64,000 nucleotides of DNA, from assembly GCF_000429125.1 (NCBI RefSeq), contig NZ_AUBG01000013.1, positions 124,001-188,000 of the forward strand, read 5' to 3'. Positions 33,602 through 42,093 of this stretch are shown in pieces; positions within the stretch are counted from its first letter, which is position 1; each line of letters starts with the position of its first letter. Made by a program: the position numbers and the translations under genes. Source of the DNA: Aequorivita capsosiphonis DSM 23843 (lineage in GTDB: Bacteria > Bacteroidota > Bacteroidia > Flavobacteriales > Flavobacteriaceae). The notes below the pieces were generated by a model. That model did not search any database, had not been told where the DNA came from, and worked only from the letters and a program-made list of their open reading frames with translations.

Positions 33602-35320
33602 ATGAAAAATCTATTATTTACATTAATAGTCTTAACTGTGGTTTCAAGCTGTAAAGAAAAGGAAAAAGAAATTCCGACTTCTTCCGAAGCTGCTGCACAG
33701 TTATTTTACAACGGCGAAATTCTTAGTATGCAGGCTGACAAGCCGGATTATTTGGAAGCTGTTGTGGAGCAAGACGGTAAAATTGTTTTTGTGGGAAGTA
33801 AAAAGTATGCCGCGACAAATTTTCCAAATGCCAAAATGATCGATCTTCAGGGGAAAACAATGTTACCCGGTTTTATCGATCCGCACAGTCATTTCGGAAT
33901 GGTTTCTAGTTCTATGGGGCAAGTGGATCTTAATTCCCCGCCAGTTGGGGAAGTTGCCAATATTGAAGATATAATGCAAAAAATGAAAAAGTATAAATCT
34001 GAAAATAATATTCCAGATGGGGAGTGGATTTTCGGTTGGGGTTATGATGAGAGTCAGTTAAAGGAGAAACGCCATCCCAACAAAAGGGAAATAGATGCGG
34101 TTTTACCGAATAACCCAGTTTATTTAGTGCATACAAGCGGCCATATGGGGGTAGCTAATTCCAAGGCTTTGGAAAAATTGAAGGTAACTTCGGAAACCAA
34201 AGATCCCGACGGAGGAACCATAGAACGTTTTCCAAACTCTAAAGAACCTTCGGGATTGGTGCAGGAAACAGCGATGTATCCGTTTATGGGAAATATGATG
34301 ATGATTTTACAAAAGAAACAAGAAGAGTTTTTTGATGCTACTCAAGATTATTACGCCAGTAATGGGATTACAACCGCCCAAGATGGAATGACAGACCGGA
34401 ATGCTATTGAGTTTTTTCAGTCGCAAGCGGATGCGGGAAAATTCAAAATAGATCTCATTACACTCGGTGGATATACCGAATTAGAAACCAATTTAAACGA
34501 TTCGCTTATCAATTGGAAAACATATGATAACCGATTTAAAGTTCAGGGTACAAAAATTATTGCAGACGGTTCTCCTCAAGGAAAAACGGCCTTTTTTACC
34601 GAAGCTTTTTTAACTCCAGTACCCGGTTGCGAAAGTGATTGCAAAGGACTTCCCAGCTTGACCCAGGAAACGCTGAATGATTTATTTGTATTGGCCTATA
34701 AAAACGACAATCAACTTTTTATACACAGCAATGGTGACGCTTCCATTGATATGATTATCGCCGCCCACGAAAATGCTTGTGAAAAGTTAAACCAGCATTT
34801 GGATAAAGACAGAAGAACTATTGTAATCCATTCCCAGTTTGTTAGACCGGATCAGCTGGAAATCTATAAGAAATATAATATGGAACCTTCGTTTTTTACA
34901 AATCACGCTTATTTTTGGGGCGATGTGCACGTAGAAAATTTAGGTGAAAAGCGCGCCTTCTTCCTTAGTCCCATTGCTTCCGCAGATAAATTGAGTCTAA
35001 AATATACCAATCATTCGGATGCAACCGTTACACCAATCGATCCATTATTTACAGTTTGGTCGGCCGTAAATCGCGTGTCCAGAACAGGAAAAACCATTGG
35101 GCCAGATGAAAAAGCAACGCCATATCAAGCTTTAAAAGCAATAACGAGTCACGCCGCTTATGAGTTTTTTGAAGAAGAAACCAAAGGCAGCCTAAGCTTA
35201 GGGAAATTAGCCGATTTCGTTATTTTGGATCAGAACCCGCTTTTAGTTGATCCAATGAAAATCAAGGATATTAAAGTAGTGGAAACTATCAAAGAGGGGA
35301 AAAGCATATTTAAACTATAA
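33602..35320 (+). CDS. YtcJ-like amidohydrolase lipoprotein
   Basis: 572 aa. Signal peptide with lipobox VVSSC (Cys near residue 17). Amidohydrolase-3 family (YtcJ/NfdA type): the metal-binding HxH in DPHSHFGM at about 95-97, later HTSGHMGVAN, IHSNGDASIDM, VIHSQFV and the closing LGKLADFVILDQNPL. Relatives include N-substituted formamide deformylase; the substrate here is unknown. The 3' third has a decayed copy at 36490-36832. A strong terminator follows. Confidence 0.92.
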   Translation: MKNLLFTLIVLTVVSSCKEKEKEIPTSSEAAAQLFYNGEILSMQADKPDYLEAVVEQDGKIVFVGSKKYAATNFPNAKMIDLQGKTMLPGFIDPHSHFGMVSSSMGQVDLNSPPVGEVANIEDIMQKMKKYKSENNIPDGEWIFGWGYDESQLKEKRHPNKREIDAVLPNNPVYLVHTSGHMGVANSKALEKLKVTSETKDPDGGTIERFPNSKEPSGLVQETAMYPFMGNMMMILQKKQEEFFDATQDYYASNGITTAQDGMTDRNAIEFFQSQADAGKFKIDLITLGGYTELETNLNDSLINWKTYDNRFKVQGTKIIADGSPQGKTAFFTEAFLTPVPGCESDCKGLPSLTQETLNDLFVLAYKNDNQLFIHSNGDASIDMIIAAHENACEKLNQHLDKDRRTIVIHSQFVRPDQLEIYKKYNMEPSFFTNHAYFWGDVHVENLGEKRAFFLSPIASADKLSLKYTNHSDATVTPIDPLFTVWSAVNRVSRTGKTIGPDEKATPYQALKAITSHAAYEFFEEETKGSLSLGKLADFVILDQNPLLVDPMKIKDIKVVETIKEGKSIFKL

Positions 35321-35372
35321 ATTATGCACTTCTTATAAAGTTTTTTAAGCGAGCAAAATTGTTCAGAAATAT

Positions 35373-35416
35373 AAAATGTTCTTTTTCGTAACAATATTTA
35401 CGAAAAAGAACATTTT
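35373..35416. terminator. Bidirectional terminator, 19-bp stem
   Basis: Perfect 19-bp stem (35373-35391 with 35398-35416) and 6-nt loop, with A- and T-tracts on the two sides. Lies between the convergent amidohydrolase (+) and SDR (-) genes. Confidence 0.92.
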
Positions 35417-35441
35417 TTCATTCTACTAAGGTTCGGGCAAA

Positions 35442-36182
35442 TTAGGTTGCCATAATTCCGCCGTCTGAAATAAACTCTGACCCAGTTGAATAGCTCGATT
35501 TATCTGATGCCAAAAAAGCTACTAGGTTTGCAACTTCTTCTGCTTCGCCTATACGCTTCATCGGAATTCTTTCAACATAGTTCTGTACGGTATCTTTAAT
35601 ATCATCCGCTTCTATTCCGGGGGTCTTAATTGCACCCGGATGGACAGAATTAACACGAATATTATATTCCGCATACTCTTGGGCCACTGCTTTTGTTAGT
35701 CCGGTAGCAGCAAATTTGGATGCATTATAAATTGAATTTCCAGCCGTACCACGCAGTCCTTCAAGTGAAGAAATATTAACAATGGATCCACCCCCAGCTT
35801 TTTTCATAGATGACAAGATTTTTTGCATTCCGTGAAAGTTGCCAAAAAGGTTTACATCTAGAAGCTTTTGTAAATCTTCTGCTTTAAATTCTATAAATGG
35901 TTTCATAATATCGATTCCCGCATTATTAACAAGTACATCGACCGGGCCAAAAACAGATTCAGCTACTTTGATTGCTTCTTCCCAAGAACCAGCATCGGTA
36001 ACATCAAGCTTCACAAATGTAGTGTTGGCACCAAGTTCTTTGGCAAGTGCTTCTCCTTTTTCCTCTAAAATATCTGTAATAATAACTTTTGCACCTTCTT
36101 CGTTTAGTTTACGTACATGCGCAGCGCCCATTCCTTGTGCACCGCCCGTTACCATAGCAACTTTATTTTCTAACAATTTCAT
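35442..36182 (-). CDS. SDR oxidoreductase, 3-alpha/20-beta-HSD-like
   Basis: 246 aa classical SDR: TGGAQGMGAAH (cofactor loop), NNAG, active-site NISSLEG and YNASKFAATG. The phrases MKKAGGGSIVNISS, RVNSVHPGAIKTPG and SSYSTGSEFISDGG resemble 3-alpha(20-beta)-hydroxysteroid and cyclohexanol dehydrogenases, so an alicyclic or sterol-like alcohol is a fair guess. Only gene on the minus strand between 26 and 42 kb. A -7 box lies 211 bases upstream. Confidence 0.9.
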   Translation of the reverse strand: MKLLENKVAMVTGGAQGMGAAHVRKLNEEGAKVIITDILEEKGEALAKELGANTTFVKLDVTDAGSWEEAIKVAESVFGPVDVLVNNAGIDIMKPFIEFKAEDLQKLLDVNLFGNFHGMQKILSSMKKAGGGSIVNISSLEGLRGTAGNSIYNASKFAATGLTKAVAQEYAEYNIRVNSVHPGAIKTPGIEADDIKDTVQNYVERIPMKRIGEAEEVANLVAFLASDKSSYSTGSEFISDGGIMAT

Positions 36183-36392
36183 AATATTTAATTTTTCTAA
36201 TTATTTACATTTATCTATATATATTAAACCAGCACATTCTTTCAGAAGTTAAATGTGCTCACCAGAAGATACCTACTTCATTTTATTTTTTTTAGTCAAT
36301 TAACCAACTCAAACCGGTTTTTTATCAAGGAACTAAACAAAAAATTGAAATCCGAACCCACTATTAAATTATGATTAAAAACCTCTTTATCC

Positions 36393-36400
36393 CAAAGATA
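36393..36400 (-). promoter_or_regulatory. -7 box TATCTTTG upstream of SDR
   Basis: Minus-strand TAnnTTTG match, 211 bases before the SDR start at 36182, implying a long leader if used. Nothing else was recognised in 36183-36489. Confidence 0.4.
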
Positions 36401-36489
36401 GATAAAGTGAATTTGAGATTAATTTTTATAGCAAATATTTAGTCTTTCTTTATAATAACTTATTATTTAAATGAAAATGCGCTCAAAAA

Positions 36490-36832
36490 AACGTGAAAAC
36501 CGAGCATTCTTTCTTAGTCCAATCATTACGAAACAACCGTTAAGCCACTTGATCCGTTATTTACTGTTTGGTCAGCATTAAATCGCCTATTGAGAACTAC
36601 AAGAACCATTAGAGCAGACGAAAAATCGACATCTTATCAAGTTTTAAGGGCTATAAGGAGTCACACGACTTATTAGTTTTTTGAGGAAGAGGCCAAAGGC
36701 AGCCTAAGCTTAGGGAAATTGGCCGATTTCATTATTTTAGATAAGAATCCGCTTACTATCGATCCTATAAAAATCAAGGATATTAAAGTGGTAGAAACTA
36801 TCAAAGAGGGGGTGAGTATATATAAATTGTAA
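36490..36832 (+). pseudogene. 3' fragment of an amidohydrolase gene
   Basis: Closely matches the last ~380 bases of the amidohydrolase at 33602-35320 (for example the identical AAAGGCAGCCTAAGCTTAGG). It has about 37 bases deleted near 36530 and an in-frame TAG where the intact gene has GAG (TATTAGTTTTTT near 36672). It ends at the equivalent stop codon, 36830-36832. A decayed duplicate, not expressed as protein. Confidence 0.88.
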
Positions 36833-36849
36833 GAAGAGAAAAAGGAAAT

Positions 36850-36884
36850 TAGAAAGTGGAAAATAGAAAGTAGAAAGAGGAAAG
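36850..36884. repeat. Heptamer array TAGAAAG (5 units)
   Basis: TAGAAAG, TGGAAAA, TAGAAAG, TAGAAAG, AGGAAAG, followed by ATGTAC-GTTGTAC-GTC. Lies between two gene fragments. Confidence 0.7.
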
Positions 36885-36926
36885 ATGTACGTTGTACGTC
36901 CCTGATATAGGTTGACCACTTAAAGA

Positions 36927-37142
36927 GTGGAAAACTATGAAAGCAAATGTTCTGAAACCGCAGCAGAACTATCGGGCTTGGTGCAATCTATTGGTTATTT
37001 TTTGGCGGCCATCGGAGTATTTGTAGTTGGGCTTATTCAAGACCTTAACGAAGATTGGAATTATTCCTTAGGTTTAATGGCTTTAATAGCCTGTTATAAA
37101 CTTACCGTGGGCCTGCAAGCAGGGAAGGCACAGAAAGTGTAA
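36927..37142 (+). pseudogene. 3' fragment of an MFS (CynX/NimT-like) transporter
   Basis: 71 codons from GTG. From about residue 13 (AAELSGLVQSIGYFLAAIG) to the end it matches the last two membrane helices of CynX/NimT-type major facilitator transporters, which are normally about 400 aa; the other ten helices are missing. The DNA just before it carries a CCACT-TAAAG-AGTGG hairpin and GGTTGACC, resembling an insertion-sequence end, which may mark the breakpoint. Confidence 0.72.
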
Positions 37143-37367
37143 TTCATTCATTCTAATGTCGCTCGGTGAAAGTCTTTCAATTCCAATTCCAAATTTTACA
37201 CTTTCTTTAGCTATTAGTAAAAGGCTAATTCTTTAAATTTGAGAAAATGCCTTATTAAACGAATCGGGAACATCAGTTTTGCGTTCCTTGCTTAAATGCT
37301 TTAGCAGCTTTTTAATGCAAGTTTTTCAAGGATTAATCTTTTCGACAAACCCATAAAATTAAAGACT

Positions 37368-38723
37368 ATGAAAGAATATTCCGCTAGATCAAATTTTCCT
37401 AAAAAAATCAATTTTAAACACTCGAAGCTGTTTTTGCTTTTAGTGTTTTTTTCAACTGTACAACTTATGGCACAAGACAAAAAAGAATTTCTTTCCGCCA
37501 AGGAAAGCGAACCGAGCAATTTCGGTTGGATGCAAGGTTTTCCGCCGCTGGCCGATAAAACACTTCACACTTCCGATGGCTCGTTTTTTGAATTTCCGGC
37601 AATACGCTGGAGTGTCGTCCATATGCGCGAAATGCTTCCCACAATAAATGTTTCAAGAGGTTTGGGAGCGCCAAATCCTTTGGAATACAACTTGGATAAA
37701 AATATCGACGAACTGACTTTTACTCCGTGGAATTCCGATAAAAAAATGACTTGGGAAGAGTCCCTTTGGGAAAACTATACGGATGGAATGCTTATCCTTC
37801 ACAAAGGAAAAGTGGTTTACGAAAAATACTTTAGTGAACTTACCGAAAATGATGTTCACGGCGTAATGTCATTGACAAAATCTTTTAACGGAACTCTTGC
37901 TGCCATACTCGTTGCAGAAGGAAAAATCGACGAAAATAAATTGGTACCGACTTATGTTCCCGAACTTAAAAACTCAGCTTATGGCGATGCCACGGTGCGG
38001 GAAGTGATGGATATGACCAACGCCTTGGCATACAGTGAAGATTATGCCGATCCGAATGCCGATATCTGGGATTTTTCCGCTGCGGGAAGTCCGCTTCCAA
38101 AACCAAAAGATTACGAAGGTCCCGAAGGATATTATGAATATTTAGAAACGGTAAAAAAAGAAGGTAAACACGGAGAAGCTTTTGGCTATAAAACCGTAAA
38201 TGCAGATGCTTTGGGATGGATTATTTCAAAAGCAACTGGGAAATCGGTCAATGAATTGCTTTCAGAACGCATCTGGAGCAAACTTGGAATGGAGCAAGAC
38301 GCTTATTACCAAGTTGACGGCAAGGGAATTGCCTTTACCGGTGGTGGTTTTAATGCTGGAATGCGTGATTTAGGTCGTTTTGGCGAACTGCTTCGAAATC
38401 ACGGAAACTTGAATGGAGAGCAACTATTTCCGGCTCAAGCGGTAAAGGATATCGAGAAAGGAGGGAGCAAGCAAGCTTTTGAAAAATCGAATCACCCTGG
38501 ACTGAAAGGCTGGTCGTATAGAAATATGTGGTGGATTACTGAGAATAAAGATGGAGCCTATGCCGCTCGTGGCGTTCACGGACAGACCATTTATATAGAT
38601 CCAGCTGCCGAAATGGTTATCGTTCGTTTCGCTTCGCATCCCATAGCCGCAAATTCAGCGAATGACGCAACTTCCTTACCAGCTTATCAAGCGGTGGCGG
38701 ATTATTTGATGAGTAAAAAATAA
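37368..38723 (+). CDS. Exported NylB-like serine hydrolase 1
   Basis: 451 aa. Long-n-region signal peptide ending ...QLMAQ. Class C beta-lactamase/esterase fold: nucleophile Ser168 in SLTKS (SxxK) and Tyr in YSEDYADPNAD, the latter also seen in 6-aminohexanoate-dimer hydrolase NylB. The C-terminal WWITENKDGAYAARGVHGQTIYIDP holds the third conserved region. The family splits amides or esters, not necessarily beta-lactams. Tandem with a clear paralogue at 38765, and the mature proteins open almost identically (DKKEFLSAKESEPSNFGWM). A -7 box (TAAATTTG) is at 37234-37241. Confidence 0.9.
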   Translation: MKEYSARSNFPKKINFKHSKLFLLLVFFSTVQLMAQDKKEFLSAKESEPSNFGWMQGFPPLADKTLHTSDGSFFEFPAIRWSVVHMREMLPTINVSRGLGAPNPLEYNLDKNIDELTFTPWNSDKKMTWEESLWENYTDGMLILHKGKVVYEKYFSELTENDVHGVMSLTKSFNGTLAAILVAEGKIDENKLVPTYVPELKNSAYGDATVREVMDMTNALAYSEDYADPNADIWDFSAAGSPLPKPKDYEGPEGYYEYLETVKKEGKHGEAFGYKTVNADALGWIISKATGKSVNELLSERIWSKLGMEQDAYYQVDGKGIAFTGGGFNAGMRDLGRFGELLRNHGNLNGEQLFPAQAVKDIEKGGSKQAFEKSNHPGLKGWSYRNMWWITENKDGAYAARGVHGQTIYIDPAAEMVIVRFASHPIAANSANDATSLPAYQAVADYLMSKK

Positions 38724-38764
38724 TAGAAAAGAACGGAAGTTATAAATTTTTCAAAATCATTCTT

Positions 38765-40111
38765 ATGAAAAATATACTCTTACATAATAAAACCCCTCGT
38801 AGTTTAAGCGGCATATTTCTGCTGTTGATGTTACTTGCTAATACCGTAGAACTGATGGCTCAAGACAAAAAAGATTTTTTATCGGCAAAGGAAAGTGAAC
38901 CCAGTAATTTTGGATGGATGGCAGACTTCCCCCCTTCCAATGATAAAACCATAAGCGCCAAAGATGGTTCTTATCTTCATTTCCCTGAACTCAGATGGAG
39001 TGTTGTAAATATGCGGAAACTGATGCCTACAACGGAAGTTACACCGAAATTAGCACCACCACAAGCCTTTGACTATGCGCTGGATAAAAATATAGATTCG
39101 CTAACTTTTCTTCCTTGGGAAGCAAAGGAGAAGATGACTTGGAAAGAATCGCTTGCAAAAAACTACACCGACGGGATGCTCATTTTGCACGATGGGAAAA
39201 TAGTTTATGAAAATTATTTTAGCGCGATGGATGAGACCAAAGTTCACGCTGTGTTTTCGGTCACTAAATCTTTTGTGGGAACTTTGGCAGGAATTCTTAT
39301 TGCTGAAGGGAAATTGGATGAAACCAAAACCGCTTCCTTTTATGTTCCAGAGTTGAAGAACTCTGCTTTTGAAGATGCCACGGTGCGTCAGATATTAGAT
39401 ATGACTACATCCGTTGAATACAGTGAGGATTATGCTGATCCAGATGCTGAGGTTTGGGAGTTTTCCGATGCTGGAAATGCGTTGATCAAAGCTAAAGGCG
39501 ATAAAGAACCAGTTGGGTATTATGCCTTTTTGGAAACCGTAAAGAAAAAAGGACCTCACGGAAAAGCCTTTAAATATAAAACCGTAAATGCACAGGCTGC
39601 CGGCTGGATTATAACACGTGCTACCGGAAAATCCATTGCTGAATTGTTATCTGAAAGAATATGGAGCAAAATAGGGATGGAGCAGGAAGCTAATTTGATG
39701 GTCGATGCTAAAGGAATTCCATTTTCTGGAGGTGGTTTAAGTGCCGGACTTCGAGATTTAGCTCGTTTTGGAGAGTTGATGCGCAACAAAGGAAACTGGA
39801 AAGGAGAGCAGCTATTTCCTAAAGAAGTGGTGGAAACCATTATGAATGGTGCCAGCAAAGAAGATTTTGCAAAATCGGAACACCCCGGACTAAAAGGATG
39901 GTCTTATAAAAATTTATGGTGGATTACAGAAAATGAAGACGGTGCCTATGCAGCTCGTGGCATTTATGGCCAGACCATCTATATCGATCCGGCAGCCAAA
40001 ATGGTCATTGTACGACTGGCTTCATACCCCGTTGCTGCCAATGCTGCTAACGATGCTACTTCATTGCCGGCGTATCAAGCGGTTGCGGATTATTTGATGA
40101 AGAAAAAATAA
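38765..40111 (+). CDS. Exported NylB-like serine hydrolase 2
   Basis: 448 aa paralogue of the preceding gene, 41 bases downstream. Nucleophile Ser165 (SVTKS), YSEDYADPDAE, and WWITENEDGAYAARGIYGQ. Signal peptide ends ...ELMAQ. Coding identity is high at both ends and lower in the middle, where the substrate loop is (TPKLAPPQAFDYALDK against RGLGAPNPLEYNLDK), suggesting duplication followed by divergence in specificity. Same operon as the flavoprotein at 40151. Confidence 0.9.
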   Translation: MKNILLHNKTPRSLSGIFLLLMLLANTVELMAQDKKDFLSAKESEPSNFGWMADFPPSNDKTISAKDGSYLHFPELRWSVVNMRKLMPTTEVTPKLAPPQAFDYALDKNIDSLTFLPWEAKEKMTWKESLAKNYTDGMLILHDGKIVYENYFSAMDETKVHAVFSVTKSFVGTLAGILIAEGKLDETKTASFYVPELKNSAFEDATVRQILDMTTSVEYSEDYADPDAEVWEFSDAGNALIKAKGDKEPVGYYAFLETVKKKGPHGKAFKYKTVNAQAAGWIITRATGKSIAELLSERIWSKIGMEQEANLMVDAKGIPFSGGGLSAGLRDLARFGELMRNKGNWKGEQLFPKEVVETIMNGASKEDFAKSEHPGLKGWSYKNLWWITENEDGAYAARGIYGQTIYIDPAAKMVIVRLASYPVAANAANDATSLPAYQAVADYLMKKK

Positions 40112-40150
40112 TAACAGCAATCTAGATCTTTAAACTTAAAGTATTTATTG

Positions 40151-41782
40151 ATGAAAAAAGAAATAGCAATTGTTGGAGGCGGTATATCTGGATTGGTCTC
40201 TGCCTTCGAGCTTAGTGAGAATTCAGAATTGGATATTACTATAATTGAAGCCAGTGATTCCTGCGGCGGAAAAATGAAAGGCTATTTTAATAAGAAAACC
40301 AATCGGTTTGAAGAACATTCTATCCGCGCCTTGGGTTCTACCTATTTTGCGCTTTTTGATGTTTTTTATCGCGCAGGTATGTTGGATGTTTTAACCGCCG
40401 TAGATGAATACATTTTTTATGAAAGCAAATCGGGTAAAAAAGTCGCTATAGATCGTACCGAATCCATAAAGTTTGAAACATTTAAGGAGCTGGTTAGTAC
40501 TTTCGACTTATCCTTGACCGATATGATGAGTTTGGCGAAAAAAATTGCCCATCACGTTAATGCATCTGATGAGGAACGTGAAAAACAATCCCATCAAAAA
40601 GCAGGAGACGTTATCGGTATCGATGATTTTGATGAACATACGCGACAGTTTATCATCAACTGGTTTGGGATCCTTACGGGTGCGCGGATGGAAAGTAAGG
40701 CAGTGGATATTATGGACAGTTTCGTATTGATGTTTCTGCCGATGACCGAGAGTCCACAGCTGCCGCCGGGAAAACACTCAAAATCGTATTGCTTTAATCG
40801 GCCTACTTCGGAAGTGATTGAGCTATTGGTTAAAAAATTAGAAGAGCGTGGAGTAAAATTCAGCTATAATACTCGTTTTGAAAATATTGATCAAGATGCG
40901 GCTTCAAAAAAGATAAAACTCAAGACAACGGGTGAAATTTTAGAAAAAAATGAATTTGACGCGTGCATCATTGCGGTTCCACACGAAACAATGTGGAAAG
41001 TAGGTTTGCTAAAAGGGGTTAAAAAACCCTTTGATGATGAATGGTCATTTGGATCCCAGTTTCCTATGGCAGTTTTACCGGAAGCTTTGGTTCCTTTTAA
41101 AGGGAAATCCTATAATCTGAGTTTTGATGCGCCTTGGAACATTGTTTTTCAAATTCAGCATAAAGAAGGATTTTGGAAAGATGTGAATTTTTCAAAATCC
41201 AAACCTTATAATCTCTCTGCAACCTGTAGTTCCCCGTTTAATGAAGGTTCTCTTTATGGGAAACGATTTATGGAATGCACCCCCGAAGAAAGCCTACACG
41301 AAATTCTATTTCAATTGGGAATAACGGAGGAAGCAGAAAGAAAACCCCTTGTCGATAATGCTGTAGTTGATCCTATCTATCTAGAATATACGAAGGAATG
41401 GAAGCAACACGCAAATTTGGAAACGGCAGAACTGGGGATTCTCCAAAATAATGATCACAGGTGGGTAGATTTTTCACAAATTTACGTTCGCTCTGCGGAG
41501 GATAAAGAAATAGTGTCAAAAACGGAAATGGAAGGTGTTTATTTAGCTGGGGAAGTGGTTAGCGTTCCCGGAAGATGGAAAATACCAACGATGGAACAAG
41601 CATCTATGTCCGGAAAACAAGCCGCTCAGGAGGTATATCATTACTTAAAAATGGACAGGAAGGTAAATATGGAATATGCCACCTTATCCTCTACAAAAGG
41701 CTATAAACTAATGGAAGGAATTTTAGCTGGGCTTACTGCACTCTCTAAATTAATTCCTCATAAAAACAAAGAAAAAGAATAG
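40151..41782 (+). CDS. FAD-dependent oxidoreductase
   Basis: 543 aa from the ATG at 40151 (a TTG directly before it is in frame). Rossmann FAD motif IVGGGISGLVSAFEL at the N-terminus, then IIEASDSCGGKMKG, and a C-terminal FAD contact GVYLAGEVVSVPGRWKIPTMEQASMSG. This is the layout of the amine oxidase/phytoene desaturase superfamily, resembling hydroxysqualene dehydroxylase-like proteins rather than any defined enzyme. No signal peptide, so cytoplasmic. It follows the two hydrolases in one operon and probably acts on their product. Confidence 0.85.
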   Translation: MKKEIAIVGGGISGLVSAFELSENSELDITIIEASDSCGGKMKGYFNKKTNRFEEHSIRALGSTYFALFDVFYRAGMLDVLTAVDEYIFYESKSGKKVAIDRTESIKFETFKELVSTFDLSLTDMMSLAKKIAHHVNASDEEREKQSHQKAGDVIGIDDFDEHTRQFIINWFGILTGARMESKAVDIMDSFVLMFLPMTESPQLPPGKHSKSYCFNRPTSEVIELLVKKLEERGVKFSYNTRFENIDQDAASKKIKLKTTGEILEKNEFDACIIAVPHETMWKVGLLKGVKKPFDDEWSFGSQFPMAVLPEALVPFKGKSYNLSFDAPWNIVFQIQHKEGFWKDVNFSKSKPYNLSATCSSPFNEGSLYGKRFMECTPEESLHEILFQLGITEEAERKPLVDNAVVDPIYLEYTKEWKQHANLETAELGILQNNDHRWVDFSQIYVRSAEDKEIVSKTEMEGVYLAGEVVSVPGRWKIPTMEQASMSGKQAAQEVYHYLKMDRKVNMEYATLSSTKGYKLMEGILAGLTALSKLIPHKNKEKE

Positions 41783-41883
41783 GCAGCTGTCGATAATGTT
41801 TATCAAATCCTTAGATATCAATTGCACGACATAGCGATTTTGATCATCCAAGTTACTTTATAGCTTGAATATTTAATTTCAGC

Positions 41884-41990
41884 TTGCGTTAGGGATAGCA
41901 GTGGAAAGCCCACAGCGATCCCGATTTTTATCGGGGGAGCGAGGACTTGGAACGGATAGCCCGACCCGCTTTTCGCGGGTAACGCCCTAA
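41884..41990. repeat. Structured dispersed flavobacterial element
   Basis: Begins TTGCGTTAGGGATAGCAGTGG and ends GGGTAACGCCCTAA. GCGTTA (41886-41891) pairs with TAACGC (41980-41985). Inside are two hairpins: CCCGAT-TTTT-ATCGGG (41920-41935) and ACCCGC-GCGGGT (41964-41980). This text is familiar from many flavobacterial intergenic regions and may correspond to a described RNA motif (possibly Flavo-1), which I cannot confirm here. With the heptamer array it accounts for the gap 41783-42093. Confidence 0.65.
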
Positions 41991-42056
41991 AAATCATTAT
42001 TCTCACTTTAAAATATATTGCATTTTTAGGAAGTATAATTTTGTCTTACCGCTTAA

Positions 42057-42091
42057 GTCTCACATCTCACGTCTCACATCTCAAGTCTAAA
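42057..42091. repeat. Heptamer array GTCTCAC/ATCTCAC (5 units)
   Basis: GTCTCAC, ATCTCAC, GTCTCAC, ATCTCAA, GTCTAAA, ending just before the symporter stop codon. Confidence 0.8.
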
Positions 42092-42093
42092 AA

